Positions 31,463-42,645 of a stretch of DNA of 64,000 nt are shown in pieces. This stretch comes from Thielaviopsis euricoi (taxonomy: Eukaryota; Ascomycota; Sordariomycetes; Microascales; Ceratocystidaceae): positions 62,001 through 126,000 of the forward strand of contig BCHJ01000012.1 in NCBI GenBank assembly GCA_001599615.1, read 5' to 3'. Every line of letters starts with the position of its first letter. Positions within the stretch are counted from its first letter, which is position 1. Position numbers and translations under genes: made by a program. Under the pieces are notes generated by a model. It did not search any database. It saw only the letters and a program-made list of their open reading frames with translations, and was not told the DNA's origin.

Positions 31463-33412
31463 CTAGGACGAAAAGCGCGGCGCGTTAATGATCAGGCCCA
31501 TGATGCAGCCGGCCAGGGTTCCGGCAACCGGGATGGTCATGAACCACGAAACGGCCAGCAGACCGACACGCTGCCAGTTGACAGCCTTGTAGTGGCCGTT
31601 GCACAGACCGACACCAATGGTGGCACCGGTGATGCACATGGACGTCGACACGGGCAGCTTGTACTGCGAAAAGACGAGAACAGTGATGGCAGCGCCCATT
31701 TCCATGGAGCAGCCACGTGAAGGCGAGTGGTAGGTGATCTTGTTACCCATGACTATTGACTTGGTTAGTATTTTGTTCCGTCGAGAGACAAAGGTCTTGA
31801 TCTGGCCGGGAATTGCCAAACCCAACTGACTGTTGACTAGAAACTTACCCTTCATGATGTTGTATCCGTACGTAATCAGACCCAGCGAGATCATGGCCGC
31901 TAGAACCGCCAGCTGCCACACGGGAACGGCCGTCTTGGACTTGGTCACATCACCAGTCGACCAGGCCGAGTAAATAACGGCCCACGGGCCCACCGAGTTT
32001 CCGATATCGTTGGCACCGTGCGCGAACGACGCAGTGCAAGCAGTAATGACCTGGATGAACGAGTACGTGTGCTCAGCCTCATCGGCATACCGGGGAGCGT
32101 AGCTGTACACGCGGGCCATGCGGCGGCCCTCAGGAGTGCCCTCGATACCAGCCTGCATGGCGTGAATGTCGTAGTGCATACCATACAGCAGGCCGACCAC
32201 AGCCACAGCCGGGGCGCGCTTGATCAGACGCTGAATGTTGTGCCACTCGTAAACCTCACCGGCGCCCATGGGGTTAGCATGCAGCGTGCGCAGAGCCCAG
32301 CCGAGAGGGCCACGGCCGTTGCGCAGCTTAGCGTGGAAGCGCTCACGAGCCAGGGCGACCTGGCGCTGGTACTCAGCCTGGGGGTCTTCGGGGTCAGCGA
32401 CAGCGGCAGCGGGAGCAACGGCGGTGGCGGTAGGCTCAGCGGCGTGCTTCTCGGAGACAGAGTCGGACTCGGATTCAGACTCCTGCACCACGGCGTACTT
32501 GGGCACGACGACCTGCGAGGCATCCGGCGGCGGAGCAGGGCGCGACCACAGCAGCGGGCCGTAGATGATCATCCAGGGCTTGAGGGTGTAGTCGCGCTTG
32601 ATGATGCGGGCGTGCAGGTAGGGCAGGAAGAAGATGATGCTCAGCAGGCAGACACTGGCGCCGGTACCCATGGTCACGGCGGCAATGTACCACGGAGCCT
32701 TCTTGCTAAGACCCAGCTTGGGCGAGCCCTTGTACACCACGCTCAGGGTGCACAGTGTGGCTGCCAGGAGGAACCAGAAGGGCGAGGTCCAGACGGCCCA
32801 GGTAGCAGGGTTCTTGCGCACCAGGACAACGAACTTGATGAGCAGGAAGATGACAGCAGCAAAGCATCCGGAAATAGCAGGGGCCATGCCAAGACCAGCA
32901 AAGATGGCACCCAGACCGGAACCGTTGTTCCAGCCCCACTGGACATTGGATGCACCAGCGACAGCAACACCGACACCAGCAATGGCAGACACCAGGGAGT
33001 AGGTGGAGGAGACGTGGGCAGAGTTGCGGGTGCACCACATGACCCAGGACGAGGCAGCGGCCAGGGCAACAGTAAAGGCCAGCAGCTGGACACCAGCGTC
33101 ACCGCGGAAGGCCGACAGCGGAATGATTCCGTTCTTGATAGTGTCGGCGGTGCGGGCGCCGACGGTGACGGCACCGAGGAACTCGAAGATGGTGCCGCAG
33201 ATCATGGCCTGGCGGTACGTGATGGAGCGGGAGGAGACGGAGGTGGCCCATGAGTTGGCGACGTCATCTGAAAGGGCAATGTGTTAGTGGTGGGCAGGGG
33301 AAAAAGAAGGTGGAAAGAGAGGAGAGAACTGACTGGCGCCGTTGTTGTAGGCATCGAGCAGCGCAAACAGCGTGCCCAAGGCAAAGATGTAATCATACTG
33401 ATGCATCACCAT
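31463..33412 (-). CDS. PHO89: PiT-family phosphate:cation symporter
   Basis: Three exons, 33412-33334, 33267-31849 and 31752-31463; 595 residues. The first intron is 66 nt. The second is 96 nt with GTAAGT, ATACTAAC and ATAG signals, and has no in-frame stop. Both PiT signatures are present: NGANDVANSWATS at 24-36 (its first codons come from exon 1, the Asn codon being split by the intron) and HGANDIGNSVGP at about 443-454. A large hydrophilic loop (about 255-375), with acidic-serine and alanine-rich parts, separates the two halves, as in Pho89/PHO-4 proteins. It imports phosphate with sodium or protons at the plasma membrane. The 3' end faces the thiolase gene across 110 bp. CACGTG boxes upstream suggest phosphate-starvation control. 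Confidence 0.95.
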
Positions 33413-33596
33413 GATTGCTATGCTTGCCGAGTATGGATAGTAGAAGAACTACTTGAGTCTCTGCTCTGTCTGGTCGACATAGGAAACAAAGCCATGAGGG
33501 AACAGACGTGTTGCTGTGTCTTTATACACAGACATGTATGTGTGTGAGCAGAGACAGACACAGAGCAGACAGTCGATGCATTGGTCGCTGGACAGG

Positions 33597-33602
33597 CACG
33601 TG
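33597..33602. promoter_or_regulatory. CACGTG box, candidate Pho4/NUC-1 site
   Basis: A palindromic CACGTG 185 bp upstream of the PHO89 start codon, the core recognised by the bHLH phosphate regulators Pho4 and NUC-1. Confidence 0.6.
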
Positions 33603-33687
33603 GCTCAGTGAGCACGACTGAGCAAGAGAGTGCCAAGACCGGGGGACGAACAACGGTGACAGTTTCTGGAAGTAGACGCCGGGCCAA

Positions 33688-33693
33688 CACGTG
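33688..33693. promoter_or_regulatory. CACGTG box, candidate Pho4/NUC-1 site
   Basis: A second palindromic CACGTG, 276 bp upstream of the PHO89 start. A related CACGTT lies further out at 33783-33788. Confidence 0.6.
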
Positions 33694-34525
33694 CTGAGTG
33701 TATTTTGCTTTGTTGGTGTATTTCCCTTCTGGGATGTGTTTGCTCGTTCTTTTTTAGCTGCGCTCCGTCTGTCGTTCCTGGCCACGTTCCATCCAGCAAG
33801 ATAACAGACCATGTGCGTTGCATGTGGTAGGTTTTTGATGCTGCGGACTTCATGTTGCACGAAGCAAGCATAGACGCTATCACAGATTGATTGATAGACG
33901 GACAGACGGACTGACAGATGAAGTCAATTCAAGCATTTCCAAGAACTTGGCTGCTGTGTCTTGGCTGCTTGGCACGATGCTTCTTTTTTTTTTTCAAGAT
34001 CCCTTTTTTTTATTTTTTTTTATTATTATCTCTCTCTCATGTATCGACTTACAAGTTCTTTTTTTCTCTCACTTATTGTTTGACAGCTTCTCTCAAATGC
34101 CAAGCGCCAAGACCTTGGCATTTGCGAATTTATTCCTTGGTTTGAAATCCTCGCTCTGGCTCGTGGCCTCGATGCCCGCTTCTGACTGGCTGGTTTCTTG
34201 TATCTCTAAAATAATACTTTATTCTCCTTTATCTTGTTCTGGTCTTGTTTTTCTTGTCATCTCGCATTGGTCTCAAAAATAAATCTCACGACTTACATCT
34301 TAACTCTTGCTTGTCGCCAGTTGACCGATCCGTCAATTGACCGAGCAGATCAATGTAACTCTGCAAACTAACCCTGTTAAACCCTAGTATCAGCCACACA
34401 GACACTGTGGCGTCAACACGGTGTGGCGGTGGCTGTAACATATCACAAAGACAGCCACGTTTCCCAATTGTCCACTCACGAACCACCGACAAACTTCAAC
34501 TCTCACCACCAGCCGCAATCCCACC

Positions 34526-35323
34526 ATGCATCTTCTTTCCTCTCTGCTCCCGCTACTCCTCCCTCTAATCCCGTGCGCCGGCGCCGCCAAGCCGTCCAAT
34601 GCCATCCTGCTGTCCTCCGTGTCCTCGCTAACCCTACACGCCGACCGCGCCACCACCGCCCGCCGGTCTGCTCCCATCCCGCAGCTCAAATGCATCTCGT
34701 CGCCGGCCCTGTGCGCGCTGCACCCACTGGCCGTCATGCGCTGCACCAACGAGGGCTCCTCTTACGGGCCCGAGGACATTGAATGGGCCTGCACCGCCGC
34801 GCTGCCGGATACCCTGCAGCTGGCCTCGACCGAGGTCATCTGCGAGGGCTTCTCGTCGCCCGACGACCCCTTTGTGCTCAAGGGCAGCTGCGGCGTCGAG
34901 TACCGTCTGCAGCTGACTGCGCGCGGCCGCGCCCTGTATCCAGAACTCGGCCGCGCTGAGACCCGTCGCTCCATGGCCGGTATCCTGGGCTTCTTCGCCA
35001 TCGTCGCCCTCATCATGCTGGCCGCGCGCTGCTTCCCCGGCGGCGAACACGTGCAGCGCGGACCGCGTGGCTTCGGGCCCGGCTTTGGGCCCGGCTTTGG
35101 ACCCGGCTGGGGAGCTGGTGGCGGTGGCGGTCCGCCCGGGTCCGGCTGGTATCCAAAGGGCGATGAGGGCGCGTGGAAACCTGGTTTCTGGACGGGCGCG
35201 GCGGCAGGTGCGGCGGCGGGGTATGCAGCAGGGCGGCGTGGGGATGGCCGTGATGGGGCGTATGGACATCGCATGACGGAGACACGCGAAAGTACAGGCT
35301 ATGGATCAACGAGGCGGCGGTGA
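34526..35323 (+). CDS. SARAF/TMEM66-like ER membrane protein
   Basis: Single-exon protein of 265 residues. A signal peptide (about 1-20) is followed by a lumenal domain with paired cysteines in KCISSPALC, RCTNEGSS, WACTA, VICEGF and GSCGVEYRL. One transmembrane segment lies at about 149-167. The cytosolic tail is Gly/Pro-rich with a repeated GFGP unit (about 182-195), then WKPGFWTG and a small-residue AAAGYAAG stretch. This is the layout of SARAF (store-operated calcium entry-associated regulatory factor), an ER protein that restrains calcium entry in animals. Fungal members exist, but their role is less defined. The start is the first ATG after a CT-rich leader. Confidence 0.88.
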   Translation: MHLLSSLLPLLLPLIPCAGAAKPSNAILLSSVSSLTLHADRATTARRSAPIPQLKCISSPALCALHPLAVMRCTNEGSSYGPEDIEWACTAALPDTLQLASTEVICEGFSSPDDPFVLKGSCGVEYRLQLTARGRALYPELGRAETRRSMAGILGFFAIVALIMLAARCFPGGEHVQRGPRGFGPGFGPGFGPGWGAGGGGGPPGSGWYPKGDEGAWKPGFWTGAAAGAAAGYAAGRRGDGRDGAYGHRMTETRESTGYGSTRRR

Positions 35324-35731
35324 GTTTCTTTTCCGGTGGGAGGATTTGGCGCCGCCATGTCTTTCTCTCCTCTCTTTCTCTCTGTCCTCTTTTTTTCTTC
35401 CTTTGTTATATACACAAAAGCTTCGATAAGCAATGCTAGTTTCATCTCAATATATACTCTCTTAAACGTACATCACAGGTGTGCAGTGTAATATATAGAA
35501 AGAATAATTTTTTTATGCCGGGCACATCCAGACGGCTTACATCAACCAAAGCCAGTCTAGTAAGAAGAAGAAAGGATATCATGTAGTACTAAGGAAAGCA
35601 AAAGAGTAAAGAAAGAAAGATAAGAACAAAGAACAGGGCCGTGTAAGTAGGAACAATGAATGCAAAAGAAGAAGAAGAAAACAAGAGATCGAAAACAAAA
35701 AAACCAGAATAAAAAAAAAAGACGGCCAGGA
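35324..35731. other. Convergent 3' spacer
   Basis: 408 bp between the SARAF-like gene and BRE1, which face each other. T-rich near the first stop and A-rich near BRE1, with no gene seen. Confidence 0.6.
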
Positions 35732-38441
35732 TTAGTGGTGCACCGCCATTATGTCCATCTTGTCAAAAGCCTTGGAACAGTTGGGACACTTGCGCATGCG
35801 GTTCGTAATGCGGTCGTTGACACACGTCTTGCAGAACAAGTGTCCGCAGTTCTTGAGCGCCGTATCCTTGAACCGGTCGTTGCAAATCGTGCAGAGCATG
35901 AGCGTCTATAAGAAAGAATCGTTAGCCACCGAGAAGAAAGAAAAGAGAAAAGAAAAAAAAAAAAAAAAACTCACCCGCAAATTGCGCTCCACGTCCGAAC
36001 TGTTACCTTCGGCCTTGCGCCGCCACGAATCCCGGTCCTTGCTGAGCGCCTCCGTACGCGCACGCAGCCGCTCCGCTTCCGTCTCGCTCGCCAGCGCCTT
36101 TTCGCGCGCACTTGCGAGCGCCGCGTCGCGCTCCGCCACCAGCGTCTTGAGCCCCTCGAGGTTCTTTAGCGCCGCTTCGCTGCGCCGCCCGGCCTCTTCG
36201 CTGTCCTTTTCCAGCTTGCGGTTCTGCGCCGTCAGCGTCACGTTGGTCTGCTTGAGCTGCGCCAGCTGCTTCTCCAGGTTGGCCATGGCGCTGCGGTTGC
36301 TCGTTTCGACGTCCTTGAGCTGCGCAATAATCTCGGTGCTTGCTTGGTTCTGCCGCCGCACTGCCGTGATTTCGTGGTAGCGAAGGTCGGCGTCCTTGCG
36401 CGCCGCAAAGTACTTTTGATCCACGTGCGCCTTTTCTGTCGTCATGACATTAATCTTCTTCTCGAGTGCCTCAATATTCATGACTTTGCTGTGCGCCAGT
36501 GCCATGGCCTTCTTGTACGCCATTGTAATCGATGGTAGCTCGTGGTTGATGGCCGCATAGTCGCGCTGCAGCTTGTGCAGCGTCTGGCGAAGCTCGGCAT
36601 CGGGTACATCGTCGTCCGCCTTGGAAGCAGCATCGGCATCGGCATCAGCGGTAGCGGTAGCATCGGCATCGGCGTCCTTCATTTCTTCGTCTTGGGCGGG
36701 TTCTAAGCGTGCTAGTCGAGACTCGAGCGCCGAAATCTTGTCGTCCTTAGCAGAGCACAGTTCCTTCATCAGGTCGAGGGCGTTGCTGTCGTTTTCCAGC
36801 TGCTGCTTCTTGGTGTTGATGTCGGCCAGCTGCTCGTCGCGCATTGTCCGTATTCTGGCTAGGTCGGCATGTAGCGGCTTGAGTTCTTTTTCGAGTTCGG
36901 CTGTCGCTGCCGCCATGTCGGCCTCGAGTTGCCGCTTAAAGCTGGTGCGCTCAGCTAGCAAGCGCTCGCATTCTTCGCGCATCTGCGTGTTGGTGGCCTC
37001 GAGGTGGTTGATTTGCTTGATCATATCTTCCATTTTGCTGCGGAAGACCTTGTACACGTCGGTCCGGACGTATTCGTCATCTGTCATTGAGTCTTTGCCG
37101 GACTTGAGTCGCGTGTTTTCCTCCTGCATTGTCTTGATGCTGGCGAGTAGCGACTCAATCTGCTCTTTTTGCTTCTTGGACGCCGCGTGTTCTTCGTCGT
37201 ACTTGAGTTTGAATTCGGCAGCGCTGGCCGACGGCTTGGAACCCTCGCCGTTGCCATTTGCTGTGTCATTGGCGCCATTGCTGCTGTTGGCGCCGTTGCT
37301 GCCACTGCCGCCACCGCGGGCATCTTTGGATAGTGCTTGTTGCTCAAGCTTGGCAACCTGGGCACTCTTTGCGCGGTCAAGTTTCTTCTCAGCTTTAAAG
37401 TAGCGCAGAGTGGCAGTATTAAGCTGCTCTGACAGCTGGTCTTTCTCGCTAGAGATGCGGTCGAGCTTGACAAGATGCTCCTTTTGAGAGGCAAGCAGCG
37501 CAGCCAGCTTCGACTCGAGTGTAGTAACCTTGGAGTCGACATTGGCCGAACCGCCGCGGTTTTCGGAAAACTTGCGCACAAGGGCCTCTGCCCTTGAGAC
37601 TAGGGTTCGCTTCTTTTCATCGAGGTGGCGCTGGAAGTCGGAGGTGTCTGAAAAAGTGACGCGCGATAGATATGGTGGTTCTGCAATGTATCTGGTCAGC
37701 ATTGGAAGGATGGCAGCGAAGAGAAAGGATTGGAAACTCACCTGATGAGCTCACAGCAGACTCGGGAATTTCTGAGTTGACAATGACTTCAAGTTCGTCA
37801 AACACCTGGACCAAGCAAGCAGATCAGTCAGTATTAGAGGAAAAGACGCGAAAGATATAATAGAAACCCACCTGTCGCCACCAGGCGTCAATGATGCGAA
37901 TATGGTCGTCGTGGTACAGAGAACGTTTGTGTAGTTCCTCGAGGCGATTGGAAAAGGTTTGTGACTCTCGGCGGTATTCGTTCATGCGGCGAAAGATGGC
38001 ACCTTTGGTAAAGTTCTAGGTAGGGGCAAGCAGCAGTTAGTAAGGCAGACAGGCTAAGCGAGATGGGGAGAGAGAGGGATAGAGGGAGAGGGTAGGAGGT
38101 GCGATGAGTGAGTGGGTGGCGAGGCTGAGCACGGGTGGACGGGAGCGGCACGATACGCCATGGCACGACACGGTACGGTAGGGTGCGATACCACTGCGGC
38201 AGGCAAGGCAGGCAAGGCAGACTAAGAACAGACTCACCACTATCCAGGCCTCTTCAGGCTGGTTCTCGTACTTTTCATACTCGTCGCGTTCGTTGGCATT
38301 GGCAGCGAGACGCTTGCGAGGAGGAACCTCATCGGGGGTTGCAGTAGAAGCCGGCCGTTTCCGCTCATCCATCCTGTCCATTCTAGTTTTAGGCGGTGCG
38401 GGCGAGGCTACAGCAGCAGACACCGAAGAGGCGGCGGGCAT
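35732..38441 (-). CDS. BRE1: E3 ubiquitin ligase for histone H2B
   Basis: Five exons: 38441-38238, 38015-37872, 37805-37742, 37680-35975 and 35905-35732; 763 residues. Introns are 222, 66, 61 and 69 nt. The N-terminus has a basic PPRKRLA segment and the conserved EEAWIV...GAIFRRMNEYRRE and HIRIIDAWWRQVFDE blocks. The middle (about 150-700) is mostly predicted coiled coil. The last exon encodes the RING finger: CTICNDRFKD, NCGHLFCKTC and KCPNCSKAF (from Cys711), the Bre1/RNF20 pattern. Bre1 works with Rad6 to monoubiquitinate histone H2B in the nucleus. An alanine/aspartate repeat of about 20 residues interrupts the coiled coil (coding near 36600-36680). The last intron has a T-run directly after its donor. 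Confidence 0.95.
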
Positions 38442-40515
38442 GAATAGTACTGAGTAGACACTGCGGTGACGACGAGTGGGAAGAAGCCGATGCGGATGAG
38501 TGAGAAGAGATGGAAAGGAAGCGGAGGAGAAGAGAGGAGAGAGAGAGGGAAGAGAAAGACGGGCTGGGTCGAAGCAAGTCAGGATATCAATCGGTCGGCA
38601 GGCTCAACAATCAGATTGGCCAGAAAGAAGGTCGAGTCGGCTGGCACGGTACGCGATAATTCAGAACGACAAGGCTGGAGGCGAAGCGATGAAGAAAAGG
38701 AAAACCCGCGTCGATATATAATTTTTTGTGTGTAGCGAAATCGCAGTGGCGGCTTGGTTGAATTAAACAGAACAAGATGCTGAACCAAAGCCGAGAATTG
38801 TGAGAGTGGTTGATTGATTGATTTAGTTTAGTCGATTTCAAGTCATAAATTCGAGTCGATTAGGAAGAATCCAAGAAAAGAAAATCACGGGACAAAAAAA
38901 GAGGAAAAGAAAAGAAAATAGAAACAATCGGACAAGATGACGGAAAGATCAATTCAGGAGCGATGAGAAAACGTCGGTTTTCTTTTCCTTTTTTTTTTTT
39001 TCTTTCTTTTTTTTCTGCCCTCCAGCTGCAATCGATTATCGCAAGGCGGCGACGCGACTTTTTTTTCGTTAGCAGGAAAAAAAAAAGGTGAAAGAGGCGG
39101 ACACGCTGCGCGCCGTCACGATTTCTTTAGTGGGCGGGCTATAGTGGATTACAGTGGGTTACAGTGGGCTGCTGTGGGGTGTTTTTTTCAGTGGACTGCA
39201 GCGGACTTCAGTTGGTGAGTTACAGTGGATGGGCACTAGCTTAGCTTAGTGCTATACACAGTAGATAGCAGCTAACCCTAGTTTTAGCTAGCCCAGCCTG
39301 CCCTGGATAGCAACCCGAATCCCGGCTCTCTGGCCGCAGGATTGCAGCAGAAGCGGGTCTTATCTTTCGTCATGATGCGTTTTTCTTTTCTTTTTTTTCT
39401 TGTTTTTCTTTTTTTCATGTATTGTAGAACTCGTCTGGAGGTCAGTATTTTGCTACCCCAGAGTGCTATGCTGTATTCAATTAGCCTAGTATTCACTCTA
39501 CAGTACTTGGCAGGCAGGCAACCACCGCCAAATCTTGTTAATGTAATTGTAGGACTGGCCATAGTATCGGCTAATTCCCGGCACACTCCACTAATGTAGT
39601 GAGTGAGTGGTCGCCGCCTTCCAAGAACATGCACTAAGTTTTTCTTCTTAATTTTTTTTTAGCGGCAGAAAAAAAAAAAAAAAAAAAACACCCAGAAAAA
39701 AAAATCTTGACTCGATCCGGCTCTTCAGAGTTTTTTTTTTTTTTCTTTGAATTTTTTTTTTCCCTTTGTTTTTCTTCTTCCTCTTTTCCTCTTCTCTCCC
39801 ACCTGTTGCCGTCGCCTTTTGGCTTTCTTTTCTTCCTCTTTCCTCTCTCTCTTCATTTTCTTCTTCATTTTCCTCTTCTGCCGGCCGATACCGTCCGTAT
39901 CGCCCTCCGCTAGTTTCTCCCGGTCATTTGTGGCCCGGCTTGTTCTTTTTCTTTTTTCTGCCTCTTCAATCGCCCGCTTCCCGCCCGCCCACGTCTTTAC
40001 GTACGTGCGTGTGTGCGTCCGACTTTATTCGTATTTTGCCTGCGTCTGAATCCGTTTGGTCTGCATCTGTGTCTGCGCCTACGCCTACGCCTACGCTTGC
40101 GCCTACATAGAAATCTGCGCCCTCCGTCGCCGTTCACCACTACCACCACCAATCCCGCTATGTACGAAATCACCAGTAGCGCACTCTCGACAACGACAGT
40201 CTGCTTCGCACAACAACCGCAAGTCTCTGCATTACCGAGCCAACGACCACATTTCTGAGTTTTCACACTATCGTATCCTATCTGTCCTACTCCTTCAGTT
40301 TCATTCAGCCGTCTTGTCTTGTCTTTCTTTGACTCTCAGCCCATACATCCCATCCATACCGTACATATATACCATACATACTTTACTATACTACCAGTAG
40401 TAAGTAGTATTGCTCATTCAGCCCTAGTGTGTGCTACCCAAAGTACTCACTACGCTTGACTCGCTTCTGAAAATTTTTTCTTCATTTGTCTTGTCTTTCT
40501 TTACGTCATAGTACC
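38442..40515. promoter_or_regulatory. Divergent promoter region, BRE1 / BDP1
   Basis: 2.07 kb between two outward-facing genes. AG-rich on + next to BRE1 (38460-38960) and CT-rich on + next to BDP1 (39700-40510), so each coding strand has a pyrimidine-rich leader. Homopolymer tracts near 38990, 39670 and 39730. Contains a short telomere-like CTAACCCTA at about 39270. No gene supported. Confidence 0.65.
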
Positions 40516-42645
40516 ATGAGTTCTATGTTCAAGAAGCGTACCGGCGGCGGCTTCAAGCCCAAGGTCGGCCCTCGTGGCCGTCCGGCTGTCGCTGCTCCGG
40601 CGTCGCCTTCTGTTGCTAGCCAGACAACTGTTAGTTCTAGCGTAGAACCCAGTGTCGCTGGCTCTGGTTCTCTACACTCTTCATTGCCAGGCTCTGTTGC
40701 TGCTTCTTCTTCTATCCCTGCCTCTGCCGCTGCTTCTCCTACTCCAATCAGCGATACCCCGCAGCAATCACCGCAACCACAGCAGCAACAACCACAGAAA
40801 CAACAACAACAGCAACAACAGCAACAACAACAATCACCGCCTGCCTCCCCATCTGCGGCTTCCAGCCCTCCTGTGGCGTCGTCTGTGGCTTCTACCGCTT
40901 CATTGCCGGCAGTTGCCATTTCTCGCCCCCGCCAGCGTCCGCGCCTGCTGGCCAAGAACAACGCCGCTCCTGCTGCTTCTAGCGCTGTTGCCTCTGCTGC
41001 TACAGCGGTCTCAGCGCCTGTGGCTGCGCAAATTACAGCGGCATTGCCACAAAACCCACCAAAGACTGCTGCTTCGTCTGCGCCTGTAACTGTGGCTGCA
41101 TCTGCATCTGCATCTGCACTTCTACCGCAAAATCTCACTTCTTCTCAAATCACCTCGGGTCAAAGTGCAAATGCACCTGTAAATGCACCACTACCGCCAC
41201 AACCATCCAACATCCCTGCTCGTGCTCCTACTTCTGCTCGTACTGATAAGCCTGCCACTGGTATTCCCAGCCTACCACCTGCAGCCACTCTATCAGCAGT
41301 ATCTAAGCCACAGCCTGCTGTTTCGGCTCCAGCGTCCCTGTATCCCGCCAACGTTTTGGAATCTAGTGTGCCATCGCCCGATTCGCTGCCCGAATTGCAA
41401 ACTGCCGTCTCTACACCATCCACTACCGATGATTCGCAGCCCACTCCCCCCGATAGTGCCAACGTGTCGGGTGCCGGCTCTGAGGCTGGATCTGGATCGG
41501 AAACCGCCGGGCCTGTTTCTGCAGCAGCGCCCTCTCGCAAGCGCAGGCCCCCTTCCTCTGACCCTTCCTCTACCACCGCCACCAAGCGCCCGCGTCAACG
41601 CCAGCGCCAACCGCGTCTCCATGCCTCCATCGAGCACGATCCGGACAGCAGCATCGTCATGTCCACCAATGCCAGTGCCGGTGCCCCCTCTTCTTCCTCT
41701 ACCCGCAGGACGCAACAGGCTCCGCGGCGCCACCGCACCCGCTCGGAGACGCCGCCGGACTCGGAGCTCCAGCAGGTCGATCTGCGCAAGCTCACCATGG
41801 CCGACCTGACGCGCGACCTGCGCATCGGCAAAAAGTTTAGCCGTCATGACGAGCTTAAGGAGCGCGAGCGCCTCGCCCGCATAAAGGGCGGCCGTGCTGA
41901 TAGCAAGGGCACTATGAGCCCCAGCCCCTCGGAGGCCGGCCCTCTCGGCCGCCCGTCGTCGGTAGACATTGCTGACGACTCCATGGGTGGGTCAGCCCCA
42001 GGTCCCAAGTTCCACATTGTCAATGGACAGATTGTCGTGGACCAGAGCTCGCTGGTGGTTGATCGGCACGCGCAGGCGGCGATGCTGCGCCGGGACATGC
42101 AGGAGGTGGAAGAAGACGACTTTACACGGCTGATCACCAGCAACTCGTTCCGCACTGGCAGCAAGCTGCGCGGGCCCAACCACTGGACCAGCCAGGACAC
42201 GGAAAAGTTTTACCACGCGCTCAAGATGTTTGGCACGGACTTTGAAATGATTAGCAAGATGTTTCCGGGGCGCACGCGGCGCCACGTCAAGATGAAGTTC
42301 AACCGCGAGGAGCGCCTGGCGCCCGCGCGCATCAACGCCGCCCTGGTCGGCGAGAAGCACGTGCAGATCGACATGGCCGCCTACGCGGCCAGCACGGGCG
42401 TCGAGTACGAGAGCGTCGAGTCGATTGAGGCGGCGCAGCGCGCGCTCGCCGACGAACATGAGGCTGAGGAGCGGCGCATCGTTGAGGAGCAGCAGGCGGA
42501 GATGCAGCGCAAGCGCGATGCGCTGTTCCGCGATGACGACGCCGGGCGTGTCGTCGATGAGAATGGCATCGAGACTATTGTCGATTCGGGGTCGGGGCCG
42601 ATTTTCTTTGGTGCACAGCCGCAAGCCAGGGGAAAGCGCCGGTAA
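40516..42645 (+). CDS. BDP1: TFIIIB subunit Bdp1 (SANT domain)
   Basis: Single-exon protein of 709 residues from the chosen ATG. An in-frame ATG at 40486 would add ten residues, but MSSMFKKRTGGGFKPKV matches the usual Bdp1 N-terminus better. Residues 20-410 are low complexity (Ala, Ser, Pro), with a glutamine tract near 100-115. The extended SANT region follows: a DLTRDLRIGKKFSRHDE helix-like block (about 430-450), a TRLITSNSFR segment, then the SANT core starting HWTSQDTEKFYHALKMFGTDFEMISKMFPGR at 556, and NREERLAPARINAAL. Bdp1 with Brf1 and TBP forms TFIIIB, which places RNA polymerase III on tRNA and 5S genes. The low-complexity arm makes it longer than yeast Bdp1 (594 aa). Confidence 0.93.
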   Translation: MSSMFKKRTGGGFKPKVGPRGRPAVAAPASPSVASQTTVSSSVEPSVAGSGSLHSSLPGSVAASSSIPASAAASPTPISDTPQQSPQPQQQQPQKQQQQQQQQQQQSPPASPSAASSPPVASSVASTASLPAVAISRPRQRPRLLAKNNAAPAASSAVASAATAVSAPVAAQITAALPQNPPKTAASSAPVTVAASASASALLPQNLTSSQITSGQSANAPVNAPLPPQPSNIPARAPTSARTDKPATGIPSLPPAATLSAVSKPQPAVSAPASLYPANVLESSVPSPDSLPELQTAVSTPSTTDDSQPTPPDSANVSGAGSEAGSGSETAGPVSAAAPSRKRRPPSSDPSSTTATKRPRQRQRQPRLHASIEHDPDSSIVMSTNASAGAPSSSSTRRTQQAPRRHRTRSETPPDSELQQVDLRKLTMADLTRDLRIGKKFSRHDELKERERLARIKGGRADSKGTMSPSPSEAGPLGRPSSVDIADDSMGGSAPGPKFHIVNGQIVVDQSSLVVDRHAQAAMLRRDMQEVEEDDFTRLITSNSFRTGSKLRGPNHWTSQDTEKFYHALKMFGTDFEMISKMFPGRTRRHVKMKFNREERLAPARINAALVGEKHVQIDMAAYAASTGVEYESVESIEAAQRALADEHEAEERRIVEEQQAEMQRKRDALFRDDDAGRVVDENGIETIVDSGSGPIFFGAQPQARGKRR

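Larger units (their letters stand above)
33413..34525. promoter_or_regulatory. Divergent promoter region, PHO89 / SARAF-like gene
   Basis: A 1.1-kb region between two outward-facing genes. It contains CACGTG boxes at 33597 and 33688, T-rich tracts at about 33980-34065, and telomere-like words (CTAACCCTG and AAACCCTAG) at about 34370-34388, before the SARAF-like gene. No extra gene supported. Confidence 0.65.

Noticed and set aside
32018..33253. 411-codon open frame on + opposite PHO89
   Set aside because: It runs through the introns and exons of PHO89 on the opposite strand and shows no family motif.
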